A stretch of DNA of 13,811 nt from Bacilli bacterium. Lineage in GTDB: Bacteria > Bacillota_I > Bacilli_A > RF39 > UBA660. Every line of letters starts with the position of its first letter. Within the stretch, counting starts at the first letter, position 1. Below the pieces are notes generated by a model, which did not search any database, had not been told where the DNA came from, and saw only the letters and a program-made list of their open reading frames with translations. Location of the stretch: contig CAAENH010000055.1 in assembly GCA_900757295.1 (NCBI GenBank), forward strand, positions 1-13,811, read 5' to 3'. The translations under genes and the position numbers were made by a program. This document shows positions 1 through 9,581 of the stretch, in pieces.

Positions 1-830
1 ACAAAACCATAATTATAAGTTCTACTGAATAATTTATCTTTCTTTTCTTCAGTTATATTTAACTTTTCACAGAAGAAATTAAAACTTTCTTTATTATAAT
101 AATTTTCAAAGTTACTAGATATCCATTTATTATAATATTTCTTTAAAATAGATTGTAAAGTACCATCTCCACCATTTTCATATAAAGTATAATATACTGG
201 AATATCACTAATGTGAAGATTTATATAATTATTACTATCTAATATAGTATCTAAATATTCATTTAGAGGTACTAAAATATAATTAATATCTTCATTAGAA
301 TTAAAGGCACTTAATAATTTTTCATCATCTTCATACTGAGTAAAGTTAACATTATTAATTTTTCCAAGATACTCACTTATAACTGGTAATTGTGAAGATA
401 AAACACCTATTTTTTTATTTTGTAAATCACGAATATTACTTAAAGAATTGTATTTTTTACCTACTAAAACATAATGATCTTTATATAAAACTAAATCTTT
501 ATCATTATCAAGTGTACTTGTAATTCTAAAATATATTCCTTCACTAGATTTATTATCAGTATATGTAGTTGGATTTATAGATAAATTATATTCATTACTA
601 AAATCATTTATAAAATCATAGAAAACTCCATTACCATCTTGACCAAAAATATTACTATTATTCTTAACACCGATATTATAAACAATTTTATTGTTATTAT
701 TAACCCACTGTTTTTCTAAAATATTTAACTTATTATCATCTTTTAATAAATTAATCACTATAATAGCAGCTATAATTAAAACTACCCCTATTATAGAAAA
801 AGAAATTATTAACTTCTTATTTTTTTTCAT
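1..830 (-). CDS. Membrane-anchored protein with periplasmic-binding-like sensor domain, partial (C-terminus beyond left edge)
   Basis: The reading frame stays open from the ATG at 830 to the window edge, giving 276 residues. A Lys-rich start and one hydrophobic segment (about residues 7-28) make a signal anchor that exports the rest. The exported part resembles a family 3 solute-binding fold: VYNIGV near 50-55, GNGVFYDF at 67-74, the hinge-like stretch LYKDHYVLVGKK (115-126) and NKKIGVL (138-144), and an YILVPLNEYL stretch at 184-193. Homologous architectures in low-GC bacteria may add a second binding domain or a signalling domain, but that part is not visible here. The RBS (cGGAG) lies in the last codons of the upstream 159-residue gene, whose stop is 4 bases away, so the two are translationally coupled. 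It has a binding-protein fold but is unlikely to be an ordinary soluble importer component, because no transporter gene is adjacent on this side. Family assignment is by eye. Confidence 0.7.
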   Translation of the reverse strand, partial: MKKNKKLIISFSIIGVVLIIAAIIVINLLKDDNKLNILEKQWVNNNNKIVYNIGVKNNSNIFGQDGNGVFYDFINDFSNEYNLSINPTTYTDNKSSEGIYFRITSTLDNDKDLVLYKDHYVLVGKKYNSLSNIRDLQNKKIGVLSSQLPVISEYLGKINNVNFTQYEDDEKLLSAFNSNEDINYILVPLNEYLDTILDSNNYINLHISDIPVYYTLYENGGDGTLQSILKKYYNKWISSNFENYYNKESFNFFCEKLNITEEKKDKLFSRTYNYGF

Positions 831-834
831 AATA

Positions 835-1314
835 TTACTCCGTAGTTACAGGTGTGTTATTATTCCACACAATGTTTGAACCATTTACATTTTTAGCTCC
901 CATAATAGTAAATCCTTCACTATTATCAGCAGATTCTTCAGTTAAAATAAACTCAACATCATAGTAACCTAGTTCATCTTCACTAAATTTTTCTAATGCC
1001 GTAACAGCTTTACCTTTAGCTTCTTCTAAAGAAACACCAGTATTAAATTCCATACTAATATAAATAGTTCTAACACTAACTCTTACGCTAGCTTTTTTTA
1101 TAGATTCATCACTTTCTAAAGTTGATTTAACTTCAGTTTTTAAATCATCAGAGATTTTATATTTCTTTTCATCTTTAAGTCTATCTCCATATGGACTAGA
1201 ACTACTTCCAAAAATAAAATATTTTAAAGTAATTCCAATTATTAACAATAAACAAACAGCAACAACTATCATTAGAATAGAAAATACTCTATTTTCTTTG
1301 TAAAATTGTTTCAT
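835..1314 (-). CDS. Single-pass membrane protein of unknown function (159 aa)
   Basis: I do not recognise this gene. It has a short basic N-terminus, one strong transmembrane helix (about residues 10-33) and a Ser-rich linker (SSSS, 37-40). An outside domain of about 110 residues follows, and its likely secondary structure is helix (56-68), paired strands (75-90), helix (95-112), strand (117-124). That alternation recalls small alpha/beta folds such as BON or Asp23-like domains, but no diagnostic motif supports naming one. No lipobox or sorting signal is visible. The start is set by AGAGG 8 bases upstream of the ATG. It has its own good promoter (1339-1367), immediately downstream of ligA's terminator. 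It is followed 4 bases later by the membrane-anchored binding-protein-like gene, so the pair probably works together at the cell surface. In B. subtilis the gene after ligA is the lipoprotein yerH; I see no resemblance to it. Confidence 0.75.
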   Translation of the reverse strand: MKQFYKENRVFSILMIVVAVCLLLIIGITLKYFIFGSSSSPYGDRLKDEKKYKISDDLKTEVKSTLESDESIKKASVRVSVRTIYISMEFNTGVSLEEAKGKAVTALEKFSEDELGYYDVEFILTEESADNSEGFTIMGAKNVNGSNIVWNNNTPVTTE

Positions 1315-1338
1315 TAACTTCGCCTCTTTCGTACTATA

Positions 1339-1367
1339 ATTATACTATATCTTATTTACTTTAGCAA
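1339..1367 (-). promoter_or_regulatory. Sigma-A-type promoter for the 159-aa gene and the left-edge gene
   Basis: On the minus strand, TTGCTA (1362-1367) and a perfect TATAAT (1339-1344) are separated by exactly 17 bases. The RBS AGAGG and the start codon at 1314 follow at a normal distance. The promoter sits just after the ligA terminator, so the two downstream genes form a separate transcription unit. Confidence 0.7.
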
Positions 1368-1375
1368 TTTTTTAG

Positions 1376-3443
<2,068 letters not shown>

Positions 3444-3446
3444 TTA

Positions 3447-5537
3447 CTATGACATTTTTCTTAAACTCTTATGATTTTTCATTAATTTCTTAATACCAAA
3501 ATTTTTAGCAAAAGCTACAGTAACTAAAGAATCATTTACATCTATAACTACTCCCCTACCATAGATAGTATGCATAACAACATCACCACTTTTATATTCT
3601 ACTGAATCATTAGAATATAAATCTTTTTTATCAATCTTCTCTTTCTCTTCTAACATTGGATTTTCAATATCTAAAAGACTAGAATCAATTTCTTTAATAA
3701 ATCGACTAGGAACATTCATGCTATCTTTTCCATATAACATTCTTCTTTTAGCATTTGATATAAATAATCTCTTCTTAGCTCTAGTTATACCTACGTAACA
3801 TAATCTTCTTTCTTCTTCAAGGCCATCAACTTCCATTAAGGAATTAGAATGTGGAAATATGTTTTCTTCCATTCCTACTAAAAATACTACTTCAAACTCT
3901 AACCCTTTTGCAGAATGAATCGTCATTAAAGTTACTTCATCATTATCTTCCTTATGTTCTGAAATATCAGCAATCAAACTTATTTCTTCTAAAAAATCAC
4001 CTAAATTAACATTACCTGTTCTCTCTTCAAAAGATGCAGTTATACTCTTAAATTCCATTAAGTTTTCTAATCTTAATTCAGCTTCAATACCCAAAGTATT
4101 TTCAAGTTCACTTTTCATACCTGATTTTTCTAGTATTAAATCAATTAATTCAGTTAAAGATAAATTTTCACTTTCTTTAGTTATATCTAAAATCATATTT
4201 TTAAATTCAAGTTCTTTACCTTTAGAAATAGCATCAAACATTGAAATATGTTGATCTAAAGCTTCTTCTTCTATTTTAGCAATCGTCGATGCTCCAATTC
4301 CTCTTTTTGGAACATTAATTATTCTTCTTAAACTAACTTCATCATGATGATTTAGGATTAATCTTAAATAAGATATTAAATCTTTAATTTCTTTACGAGA
4401 ATAGAAATAATAACTCCCAACTACTTTATATGGCATGTTAGCAGCTAAAAATTGTTCTTCTATAACACGTGCCTGACCATTAGTTCTATATAAAATTCCT
4501 ATATCAGAATAATGAAAACCTTCATCATTAACAAGTTCTTTAATCTTATCAATAACTTGTTTTATTTCATGTTTTTCATCATAAGCACGAGTATATTTTA
4601 TTTTAAGTCCTTTCCCCAGATCACTAAATAGATTAACTTCTTTTCTTTTTTTATTATTTTGAATAACAGAATTTGCTGCTTCTAAAATAGTTTCAGTACT
4701 TCTATAATTTTGATTTAAAGTAATAACTTCAGCATTATTATAATCTTTTTCAAAATTTAATATATTTTTATAATTAGAACCTCTAAAAGCATAAATAGCT
4801 TGATTAGAATCACCAACAACAAATATATTTTTATATTTTGAAGCTAATAACTTACTTAATTTATATTGAACTTCATTAGTATCCTGGTACTCATCAATTA
4901 AGATATATTTAAATCTTTCTTGATACATTTCTAAAATATCTTTGTGTTTCATAAATAATTCAACTGGTAATCTTAATAAATCATCAAAATCAACAGAATT
5001 ATTAATACTTAGTTTTTCTAAATAAGCATAATAAATTTCTTTTGCTACCTTTTCTGGTGGTGTAATAAAAAAGTTATCTATTTCACTATCATTTAGCATT
5101 TCATTTTTAATAAAACTAATTCTATTTTTTATATATGATGGCGAATATGCCTTAGGATCATAACCTTTATCTTTTAATAGTTTTCGTATAATACTAGTTA
5201 CATCATCACCATCTAATATCGTAAAATTATTATCTAAATTTAATAGTTTACAATTTTCTCTAATTATTTTAATTCCTAAAGAGTGAAAAGTTCCTACAAA
5301 TGCATGATGATCATCTACTAAAACATCTAATCTTTCTCTCATTTCTCTTGCTGCTTTATTCGTAAATGTAATAGCTAAAATATTATAAGAACTTATCCCT
5401 TTATCTATCAAATTTGCAATTCTTGTTGTTAAAACTTTTGTTTTTCCAGAACCAGCACCAGCTATAACTAAACATGGTCCATCTATGTGATTAACAGCTT
5501 TTAGTTGATTTTCATTTAAATTGTTTAAGTAATTCAT
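3447..5537 (-). CDS. pcrA: ATP-dependent DNA helicase PcrA (UvrD/Rep family)
   Basis: PcrA is an SF1A 3'-5' helicase acting in repair, plasmid replication and removal of RNA polymerase or RecA from DNA. I take the ATG at 5537 as the start (696 residues), because GAGGGTGG lies 9 bases upstream of it. A GTG at 5546 is in frame but falls inside that RBS. Numbering from the ATG: Walker A AGAGSGKT (26-33), motif Ia TFTNKAA (57-63), motif II DEYQD (215-219), motif III QAIYAFRGS (246-254), motif IV NQNYRST (275-281), motif V TIHSAKGLE (539-547) and motif VI CYVGITRAKKRLF (580-592). The C-terminal 45 residues, from GDVVMHTIYGRG, match the Tudor-like tail that binds RNA polymerase in Firmicutes PcrA. 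It is slightly shorter than the usual 720-740 residues because of a shorter linker before the tail. ligA is immediately downstream. Confidence 0.97.
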   Translation of the reverse strand: MNYLNNLNENQLKAVNHIDGPCLVIAGAGSGKTKVLTTRIANLIDKGISSYNILAITFTNKAAREMRERLDVLVDDHHAFVGTFHSLGIKIIRENCKLLNLDNNFTILDGDDVTSIIRKLLKDKGYDPKAYSPSYIKNRISFIKNEMLNDSEIDNFFITPPEKVAKEIYYAYLEKLSINNSVDFDDLLRLPVELFMKHKDILEMYQERFKYILIDEYQDTNEVQYKLSKLLASKYKNIFVVGDSNQAIYAFRGSNYKNILNFEKDYNNAEVITLNQNYRSTETILEAANSVIQNNKKRKEVNLFSDLGKGLKIKYTRAYDEKHEIKQVIDKIKELVNDEGFHYSDIGILYRTNGQARVIEEQFLAANMPYKVVGSYYFYSRKEIKDLISYLRLILNHHDEVSLRRIINVPKRGIGASTIAKIEEEALDQHISMFDAISKGKELEFKNMILDITKESENLSLTELIDLILEKSGMKSELENTLGIEAELRLENLMEFKSITASFEERTGNVNLGDFLEEISLIADISEHKEDNDEVTLMTIHSAKGLEFEVVFLVGMEENIFPHSNSLMEVDGLEEERRLCYVGITRAKKRLFISNAKRRMLYGKDSMNVPSRFIKEIDSSLLDIENPMLEEKEKIDKKDLYSNDSVEYKSGDVVMHTIYGRGVVIDVNDSLVTVAFAKNFGIKKLMKNHKSLRKMS

Positions 5538-5550
5538 TTTTACCACCCTC
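5538..5550 (-). promoter_or_regulatory. RBS that fixes the pcrA start at the ATG
   Basis: The minus strand reads GAGGGTGGT then AAAA then ATG. The purine-rich Shine-Dalgarno sequence contains the alternative in-frame GTG (5544-5546), which would have no spacing to the same site. The ATG ending at 5537 is therefore the better start. Confidence 0.75.
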
Positions 5551-5560
5551 TACTTAAATA

Positions 5561-5569
5561 AGTATAACA
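5561..5569 (-). promoter_or_regulatory. Extended -10 promoter for pcrA
   Basis: The minus strand reads TGT-TATACT: a TGn extension directly before a good -10 hexamer (5561-5566). There is no convincing -35 at 16-18 bases, as is usual for extended -10 promoters. It lies between the upstream terminator (5591-5617) and the pcrA RBS. Confidence 0.5.
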
Positions 5570-5590
5570 CACAAACTAATGTTCTGCATT

Positions 5591-5617
5591 AAAAAAGGAC
5601 TAAATTTTTAGTCCTTT
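5591..5617 (-). terminator. Strong intrinsic terminator of the 600-aa/95-aa operon
   Basis: On the minus strand, AAAGGACTAAA and TTTAGTCCTTT are perfect 11-base arms (5594-5617; realistically a 9-10 bp stem with a 4-6 base loop), followed by further T residues. The stop codon of the 95-residue gene overlaps the foot of the stem. Confidence 0.85.
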
Positions 5618-5903
5618 ATAGAAATTCTACAATTGCAACATTGCTTTTAATTTTTTCAATTAAATCATCTCTATCATATTTATTAAATATACTCTCAAAC
5701 TTAGAAGCATCCATTAAAAACATGCTGCAAAACTTAATAAATACTTCCTTAAAGTTTTCAACACCTAACTTTTTTAAATAATTTATATTATAAATAACCA
5801 AATCTTTTGAGGCATTTATTTCATTTATTACTAAATCAGGCACACTATTTTCAGCAATCAATATTTCTTCATTAGTAAAATCTAATTCTTTTAAAAAACC
5901 CAT
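5616..5903 (-). CDS. Small helical protein of unknown function (95 aa), possible mTERF-like repeat
   Basis: I do not recognise a named family. It has no signal peptide or membrane segment, so it is probably cytoplasmic. It looks all-helical and contains a two-helix unit repeated roughly twice: FLKELDFTNEEI (3-14) with a following VPDLV, then YLKKLGVENFKEVF (42-55) with a following CSMFLMDASKF. The spacing of 'LxxLG-x-NxxxxF ... MFL' recalls mTERF-type helical repeats, which occur in some AT-rich Firmicutes proteins; this is inference only. The start is set by AGGAGG 7 bases before the ATG. That RBS overlaps the TAG of the 600-residue gene upstream, so the pair is coupled and probably made in a fixed ratio. 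A strong terminator follows directly. Being small, co-expressed and helical, it may be a partner of the larger protein. Confidence 0.75.
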   Translation of the reverse strand: MGFLKELDFTNEEILIAENSVPDLVINEINASKDLVIYNINYLKKLGVENFKEVFIKFCSMFLMDASKFESIFNKYDRDDLIEKIKSNVAIVEFL

Positions 5904-5914
5904 TTTTATTCCTC

Positions 5915-7717
5915 CTATGCAGCTAATTCCATATTCCTGGTATTAGGATTTAATTGATGTTGTACTTTTTTAATAACTTCAGGATCTTTATGTGTGTTAA
6001 ACATTAAAGAAGTTAAAATCAACTCATCATTATTAGCATCAGGTTTAACACTTAATAAATGACTTAAATTCTTTTGAAAATCTACTGTATAAAATCTGTC
6101 TCCATCAATAATAGTTTCATATGGTTTTTCACTTTCATCAATTGATTTAACAGTTTCACTTAATTCCACAAACTTTTCTAAAGCAGCATGATCTAGCGAA
6201 ATTTTTTCAACATTTCCAGTCTTATGAAAATCATTTAAAGATTTAATTAAACTTTTATCTTCTACTGTTTCTAATAATTTTTCATTTAAAGTTTTTGCAG
6301 AAGGAATAATTTCCTTACCAACTTTTCCATATAAATCTTCGAATTCTTTTTCATTGTAAATAAATGATTCAAAGTTTCCATAAGCATCTTTATAATTTAT
6401 TCCATTTTGTTGACAATATAAAATTCTAACAGCTACTCCACCAATAATTTGTCCCATATTCTCAGGATGCTTCAAAAAATATTCAAAGTCAATTTGACCT
6501 ATTAAACTAATAGCTTTAGATAATTTTTTTGTATCTCTTCCTAAAACATCTATAGCAAGTTTACCATTAGGTTTAACAATACTTAATCCATTAAATTCAA
6601 TAAGTTTCATATTATTCTTTAAACGTTCAGTAGAAATTGCTCCTAGAATAGGATTCTTTAATACAGTTTGATCATCAACACTAGGAAGTTCTTTAATATT
6701 ATTAATAAATTGTTTAAAGTCACCACAATAATTTCTTAAAGAAATACTTTTGGGATTTATGTTTGCCTTTTTAGCTTCAGCAACCATTTTTTCTAAATTA
6801 TTTTGACTTACTTCCAAAATTTCTTTATTGAAACTAATATCTAGATCTGTAACGCCTAACTCACTCTTTAAAAATTCTAGCTTAGGATCAACATTAATTT
6901 TTTTCTCTTTAGTAACTTTTTTTTCTTCCTTTACTTCTTTTTCTACTTTTTCAGTTTTTAAAGTAGATTTATTTAACTTTTTTTCACTACCAACTACTTT
7001 TAAAATTTCATCCATTCTTTCTTCTGGATTTAAATTTTCTTCTTCATTAGATTCTTTCATAGCTTCTTTCAAAACATCTCTAGTAGATTTACCTTTATTA
7101 TCATTAAATGACTTATAAACATTTTCAAAACTAATTCCATTATAATTATTATTTGGAAAGCAAATAATTGGAAGCATATTATTAATTTCTTCATCATCAA
7201 AAACTTTTAAAGCTTTAATAGCACCAACAACTCTAGATTGAGTAATATCAGAAGGATCTTCTAGTATTGTATTAATTAAATCTAAAGCAGCAGTTCTAGC
7301 ATCTTCTTCCTCTTGTAATTTAATTGGTGTTTCATTTACAACTAACTCAGCTTGTGATTTCTTTTCTTCATTTTCTGTTATTTTTTTTGAAATATCTTTA
7401 ATTTGTGCGTCTGTATCTTCAACTATAGACTTACAAGTTTGAGTGATACCTGGTAAATCTATAGGTATTTTATTTGCATCAACCACATTTATATAATCTT
7501 TATAAATTGGAGTGATTGCATCTTTAAAAGATATTACATCTTCCTTATTTTTATTTAAAGATTTTAAATCCAAATCATAATTTTCATTTTCTTTTGTCGT
7601 AACCTCAATTACTTCAGCTGCTTCAGCATCTGCTTTTTTTATATCTTCAACTAAAAAATTGTTAGGTTGCAATAATTCTATTAATCTATTTAATAAAGTA
7701 CGTACATCATTTTTCAT
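5915..7717 (-). CDS. Large coiled-coil and helical-repeat protein of unknown function (600 aa)
   Basis: I recognise no enzymatic motif, signal peptide or membrane segment, so it is probably a cytoplasmic structural or scaffold protein. Residues 1-150 are acidic and helical, with a likely coiled coil at about 95-150. Residues 155-245 form a second helical block, and 246-275 is a Lys/Glu-rich low-complexity linker (for example EKEVKEEKK). From about 280 on there are helical units with a recurring pattern: a 'LKNP' or 'LKHP' turn (353-356, 415-418), a helix, then an 'NG' turn (EFNGLSI 374-380; QQNGINY 436-442). These suggest degenerate tandem repeats of roughly 60 residues, of the same flavour as the 95-residue protein downstream. 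AAGGAG 7 bases upstream supports the ATG. It has its own promoter (7745-7773), and its TAG stop overlaps the next gene's RBS. Its function is unknown. Confidence 0.8.
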   Translation of the reverse strand: MKNDVRTLLNRLIELLQPNNFLVEDIKKADAEAAEVIEVTTKENENYDLDLKSLNKNKEDVISFKDAITPIYKDYINVVDANKIPIDLPGITQTCKSIVEDTDAQIKDISKKITENEEKKSQAELVVNETPIKLQEEEDARTAALDLINTILEDPSDITQSRVVGAIKALKVFDDEEINNMLPIICFPNNNYNGISFENVYKSFNDNKGKSTRDVLKEAMKESNEEENLNPEERMDEILKVVGSEKKLNKSTLKTEKVEKEVKEEKKVTKEKKINVDPKLEFLKSELGVTDLDISFNKEILEVSQNNLEKMVAEAKKANINPKSISLRNYCGDFKQFINNIKELPSVDDQTVLKNPILGAISTERLKNNMKLIEFNGLSIVKPNGKLAIDVLGRDTKKLSKAISLIGQIDFEYFLKHPENMGQIIGGVAVRILYCQQNGINYKDAYGNFESFIYNEKEFEDLYGKVGKEIIPSAKTLNEKLLETVEDKSLIKSLNDFHKTGNVEKISLDHAALEKFVELSETVKSIDESEKPYETIIDGDRFYTVDFQKNLSHLLSVKPDANNDELILTSLMFNTHKDPEVIKKVQHQLNPNTRNMELAA

Positions 7718-7744
7718 ATTAAAGTCACTCCTTATTCTAAGAAG

Positions 7745-7773
7745 ATTATACCAAACTCCCTTATTAAAGTAAA
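7745..7773 (-). promoter_or_regulatory. Promoter for the 600-aa/95-aa operon
   Basis: On the minus strand, TTTACT (7768-7773), a 17-base spacer ending in TGG, then a perfect TATAAT (7745-7750). The TG before the -10 makes it an extended -10 promoter. It is divergent from the ABC importer promoter, with the two -35 regions about 18 bases apart. Confidence 0.7.
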
Positions 7774-7791
7774 CCTTTTTCCTAGATTACA

Positions 7792-7820
7792 TCACCATTT
7801 TTCTTTATGTAGAATATAAT
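7792..7820 (+). promoter_or_regulatory. Promoter for the ABC importer operon
   Basis: A perfect TATAAT (7815-7820) follows a weak -35 candidate, TCACCA (7792-7797), at 17 bases. The predicted start near 7827 leaves only about 23 bases of leader, too short for a riboswitch. The poor -35 may mean an activator is needed, but no operator is evident. Confidence 0.5.
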
Positions 7821-7849
7821 ACATTGAAATAAAAAGGAGGAATTTTATT

Positions 7850-8839
7850 TTGAAAAAAAGAATTATAATTTCATTGATAATAATCTTATTTTTATTCTCA
7901 ATGTTTATTATCTGCAAAAAAATTAATAAGAAAGAAGATAATCTAGAACATATCAAGGTTGCTGAAGTAACACATTCAGTATTCTATGCACCACTTTATG
8001 TTGCTATTGAAAAAGGATATTTTCAAGACTATGGTTTAGACATTGAACTAATACTAACTCCAGGTGCAGATAAAGTTAGTGCAGCAGTTTTATCTGATGA
8101 TGTAGAAATTGGATTCTGTGGTCCAGAAAGTTCTATATATGTTTATAATGGCAAAGAAAAAGATTATATTCAATCATTTGCAGGTTTAACTAAAAGAGAT
8201 GGTCAATTTATTGTTTCTAGAAAAAATATTAAAAATTTTAAAATGGAAGATTTAATTGGTAAAGAAGTACTTGCTGGTAGAAAAGGTGGAATGCCAGTAT
8301 TAAACTTTGAAAATGCTTTAATAAATAGCAATATTGATAAAAATGAAGTTAATATAAACACTAGTGTAGAATTCTCAGCTTTATCAGGATCATTTATTGG
8401 AGGTCAAGGAGACTTTGTTAACCTATTTGAACCAAATGCAACTAAACTAGAAAAAGAAGGTTATGGTTATGTAGTAGGATCTGTTGGTATGATATCTGGT
8501 GAAGTTCCATATACAGCATTCAATGCCAAAAAAAGTTATATAAAAAATAATAAAGAAACAATCAAAAACTTTAATAAAGCAATTAACGAAGGTTTAAAAT
8601 ATGTAAAAGAACATGATGAAAAAGATATAGCAAACGCCATAATAAATCAATTCCCAGATTCATCAATTAATGATGTTACAACTATTGTAAAAAGATATAA
8701 AGAAAGTGATAGTTGGTTAGAAAATACATTTATAAGTGAAAAAAGTTTTAAAAATTTAGAAGATATTATGATTAAAGCAAATTTAATAAAGGAATACGTT
8801 CCATATAAAGATTTAATCATTAATATTAATAATGAATAA
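7850..8839 (+). CDS. NMT1/ThiY-type ABC transporter substrate-binding protein
   Basis: This is the extracytoplasmic receptor of a NitT/TauT/ThiY-class importer (329 residues). The start is a TTG placed 9 bases after a perfect AAGGAGG; the first internal Met (18) would destroy the signal sequence, so TTG is right. A basic N-terminus and hydrophobic stretch (5-21) end at C22 in FIIC. This could be a lipobox, but Ile at -1 is non-canonical, so either a lipoprotein or an uncleaved anchor is possible. The binding domain opens with HSVFYAPLYVAIEKGYF (42-58) and GLDIEL (62-67), the hallmark of the NMT1/THI5-like fold. VEIGFCGPESSIY (85-97), GGMPV (146-150) and FEPNAT (193-198) follow. The family imports pyrimidine thiamin precursors, sulfonates, nitrate and other small molecules, and the sequence does not tell me which. 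Its frame overlaps the ATPase gene by 8 bases. Confidence 0.9.
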   Translation: MKKRIIISLIIILFLFSMFIICKKINKKEDNLEHIKVAEVTHSVFYAPLYVAIEKGYFQDYGLDIELILTPGADKVSAAVLSDDVEIGFCGPESSIYVYNGKEKDYIQSFAGLTKRDGQFIVSRKNIKNFKMEDLIGKEVLAGRKGGMPVLNFENALINSNIDKNEVNINTSVEFSALSGSFIGGQGDFVNLFEPNATKLEKEGYGYVVGSVGMISGEVPYTAFNAKKSYIKNNKETIKNFNKAINEGLKYVKEHDEKDIANAIINQFPDSSINDVTTIVKRYKESDSWLENTFISEKSFKNLEDIMIKANLIKEYVPYKDLIININNE

Positions 8840-9581
8840 CTTATTAGAAATAAAAAACTTAAAAAAAAGCTATGAAACTAAATCAGGAAAAGTCGATGCA
8901 ATAGAGAATATATCTTTAGACGTTAAAGAAGGAGAGTTTATTGCTATTGTAGGATCAAGTGGATGTGGAAAATCCACCTTTTTATCCATATTAGCCAATT
9001 TAGATAAACAAAATTCTGGAACAATAAAATATAATAAAAAAGATATAAAAGTAGGATATATGTTACAAGAAGATGCACTATTTGACTGGCTAACTATTTT
9101 AGATAACTCTACTTTAGGCTTAGATATTATGAAAATAAAAAATGAAGAAAATATAAATTATGTAAAAAAATTATTAAAAACATATGGTTTAAATAATTTT
9201 ATAGATAAATATCCAAATGAACTATCTGGTGGTATGAAACAACGTGTTGCTTTAATAAGAACACTTGCTATCAATCCCAACATATTATTATTAGATGAAC
9301 CATTTTCTGCTTTAGATTATCAAACTAGATTAGCAGTAAGTGATGATGTCTATAAAATTATTAAAAATGAAAAAAAGACAGTAATTATGGTTACTCATGA
9401 CTTAGCAGAAGCTATATCTTTAGCAGATAAAGTAATAGTTTTATCTAAAAGACCATGTCACATAAAAAAAATTTATGATATAAAATTAACTAATAAATCA
9501 ACACCTATAGAGAATCGTAAAGCTAAAGAATTTGCTGATTATTACGAAAAAATTTGGAAAGAATTAGATGTCGTCATTTAA
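8832..9581 (+). CDS. ABC transporter ATP-binding protein, NitT/TauT/ThiZ-type
   Basis: This cytoplasmic ATPase powers the importer (249 residues, normal for SsuB/TauB/ThiZ-like subunits). All nucleotide-binding motifs are present: Walker A GSSGCGKST (41-49), Q-loop Q79 in MLQEDALFDWLT, signature LSGGM (131-135), Walker B ILLLDEP (151-157), D-loop SALD (159-162) and H-loop H189 in VTHD. The MLQEDALFDWLT stretch around the Q-loop resembles the 'LLPW' contact segment of this subfamily. The ATG lies 8 bases inside the end of the binding-protein gene with no clear Shine-Dalgarno, so translation probably depends on coupling. The downstream permease gene starts 14 bases before its stop. The ATPase sequence does not give the substrate. 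Confidence 0.95.
   Translation: MNNLLEIKNLKKSYETKSGKVDAIENISLDVKEGEFIAIVGSSGCGKSTFLSILANLDKQNSGTIKYNKKDIKVGYMLQEDALFDWLTILDNSTLGLDIMKIKNEENINYVKKLLKTYGLNNFIDKYPNELSGGMKQRVALIRTLAINPNILLLDEPFSALDYQTRLAVSDDVYKIIKNEKKTVIMVTHDLAEAISLADKVIVLSKRPCHIKKIYDIKLTNKSTPIENRKAKEFADYYEKIWKELDVVI

Noticed and set aside
691..879. Plus-strand open frame of 62 codons
   Set aside because: It lies across the start of the left-edge minus-strand gene and the end of the 159-residue gene, has no RBS and encodes low-complexity hydrophobic sequence. It is an antisense shadow.
6828..7118. Plus-strand open frame of 96 codons, rich in Phe and Ser
   Set aside because: It is the antisense of the Lys/Glu-rich linker of the 600-residue protein, whose codons give Phe/Ser runs on the other strand.
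7718..7849. Possible TPP or other riboswitch upstream of the importer
   Set aside because: The predicted leader after the TATAAT at 7815-7820 is only about 23 bases, and no conserved riboswitch core is visible.
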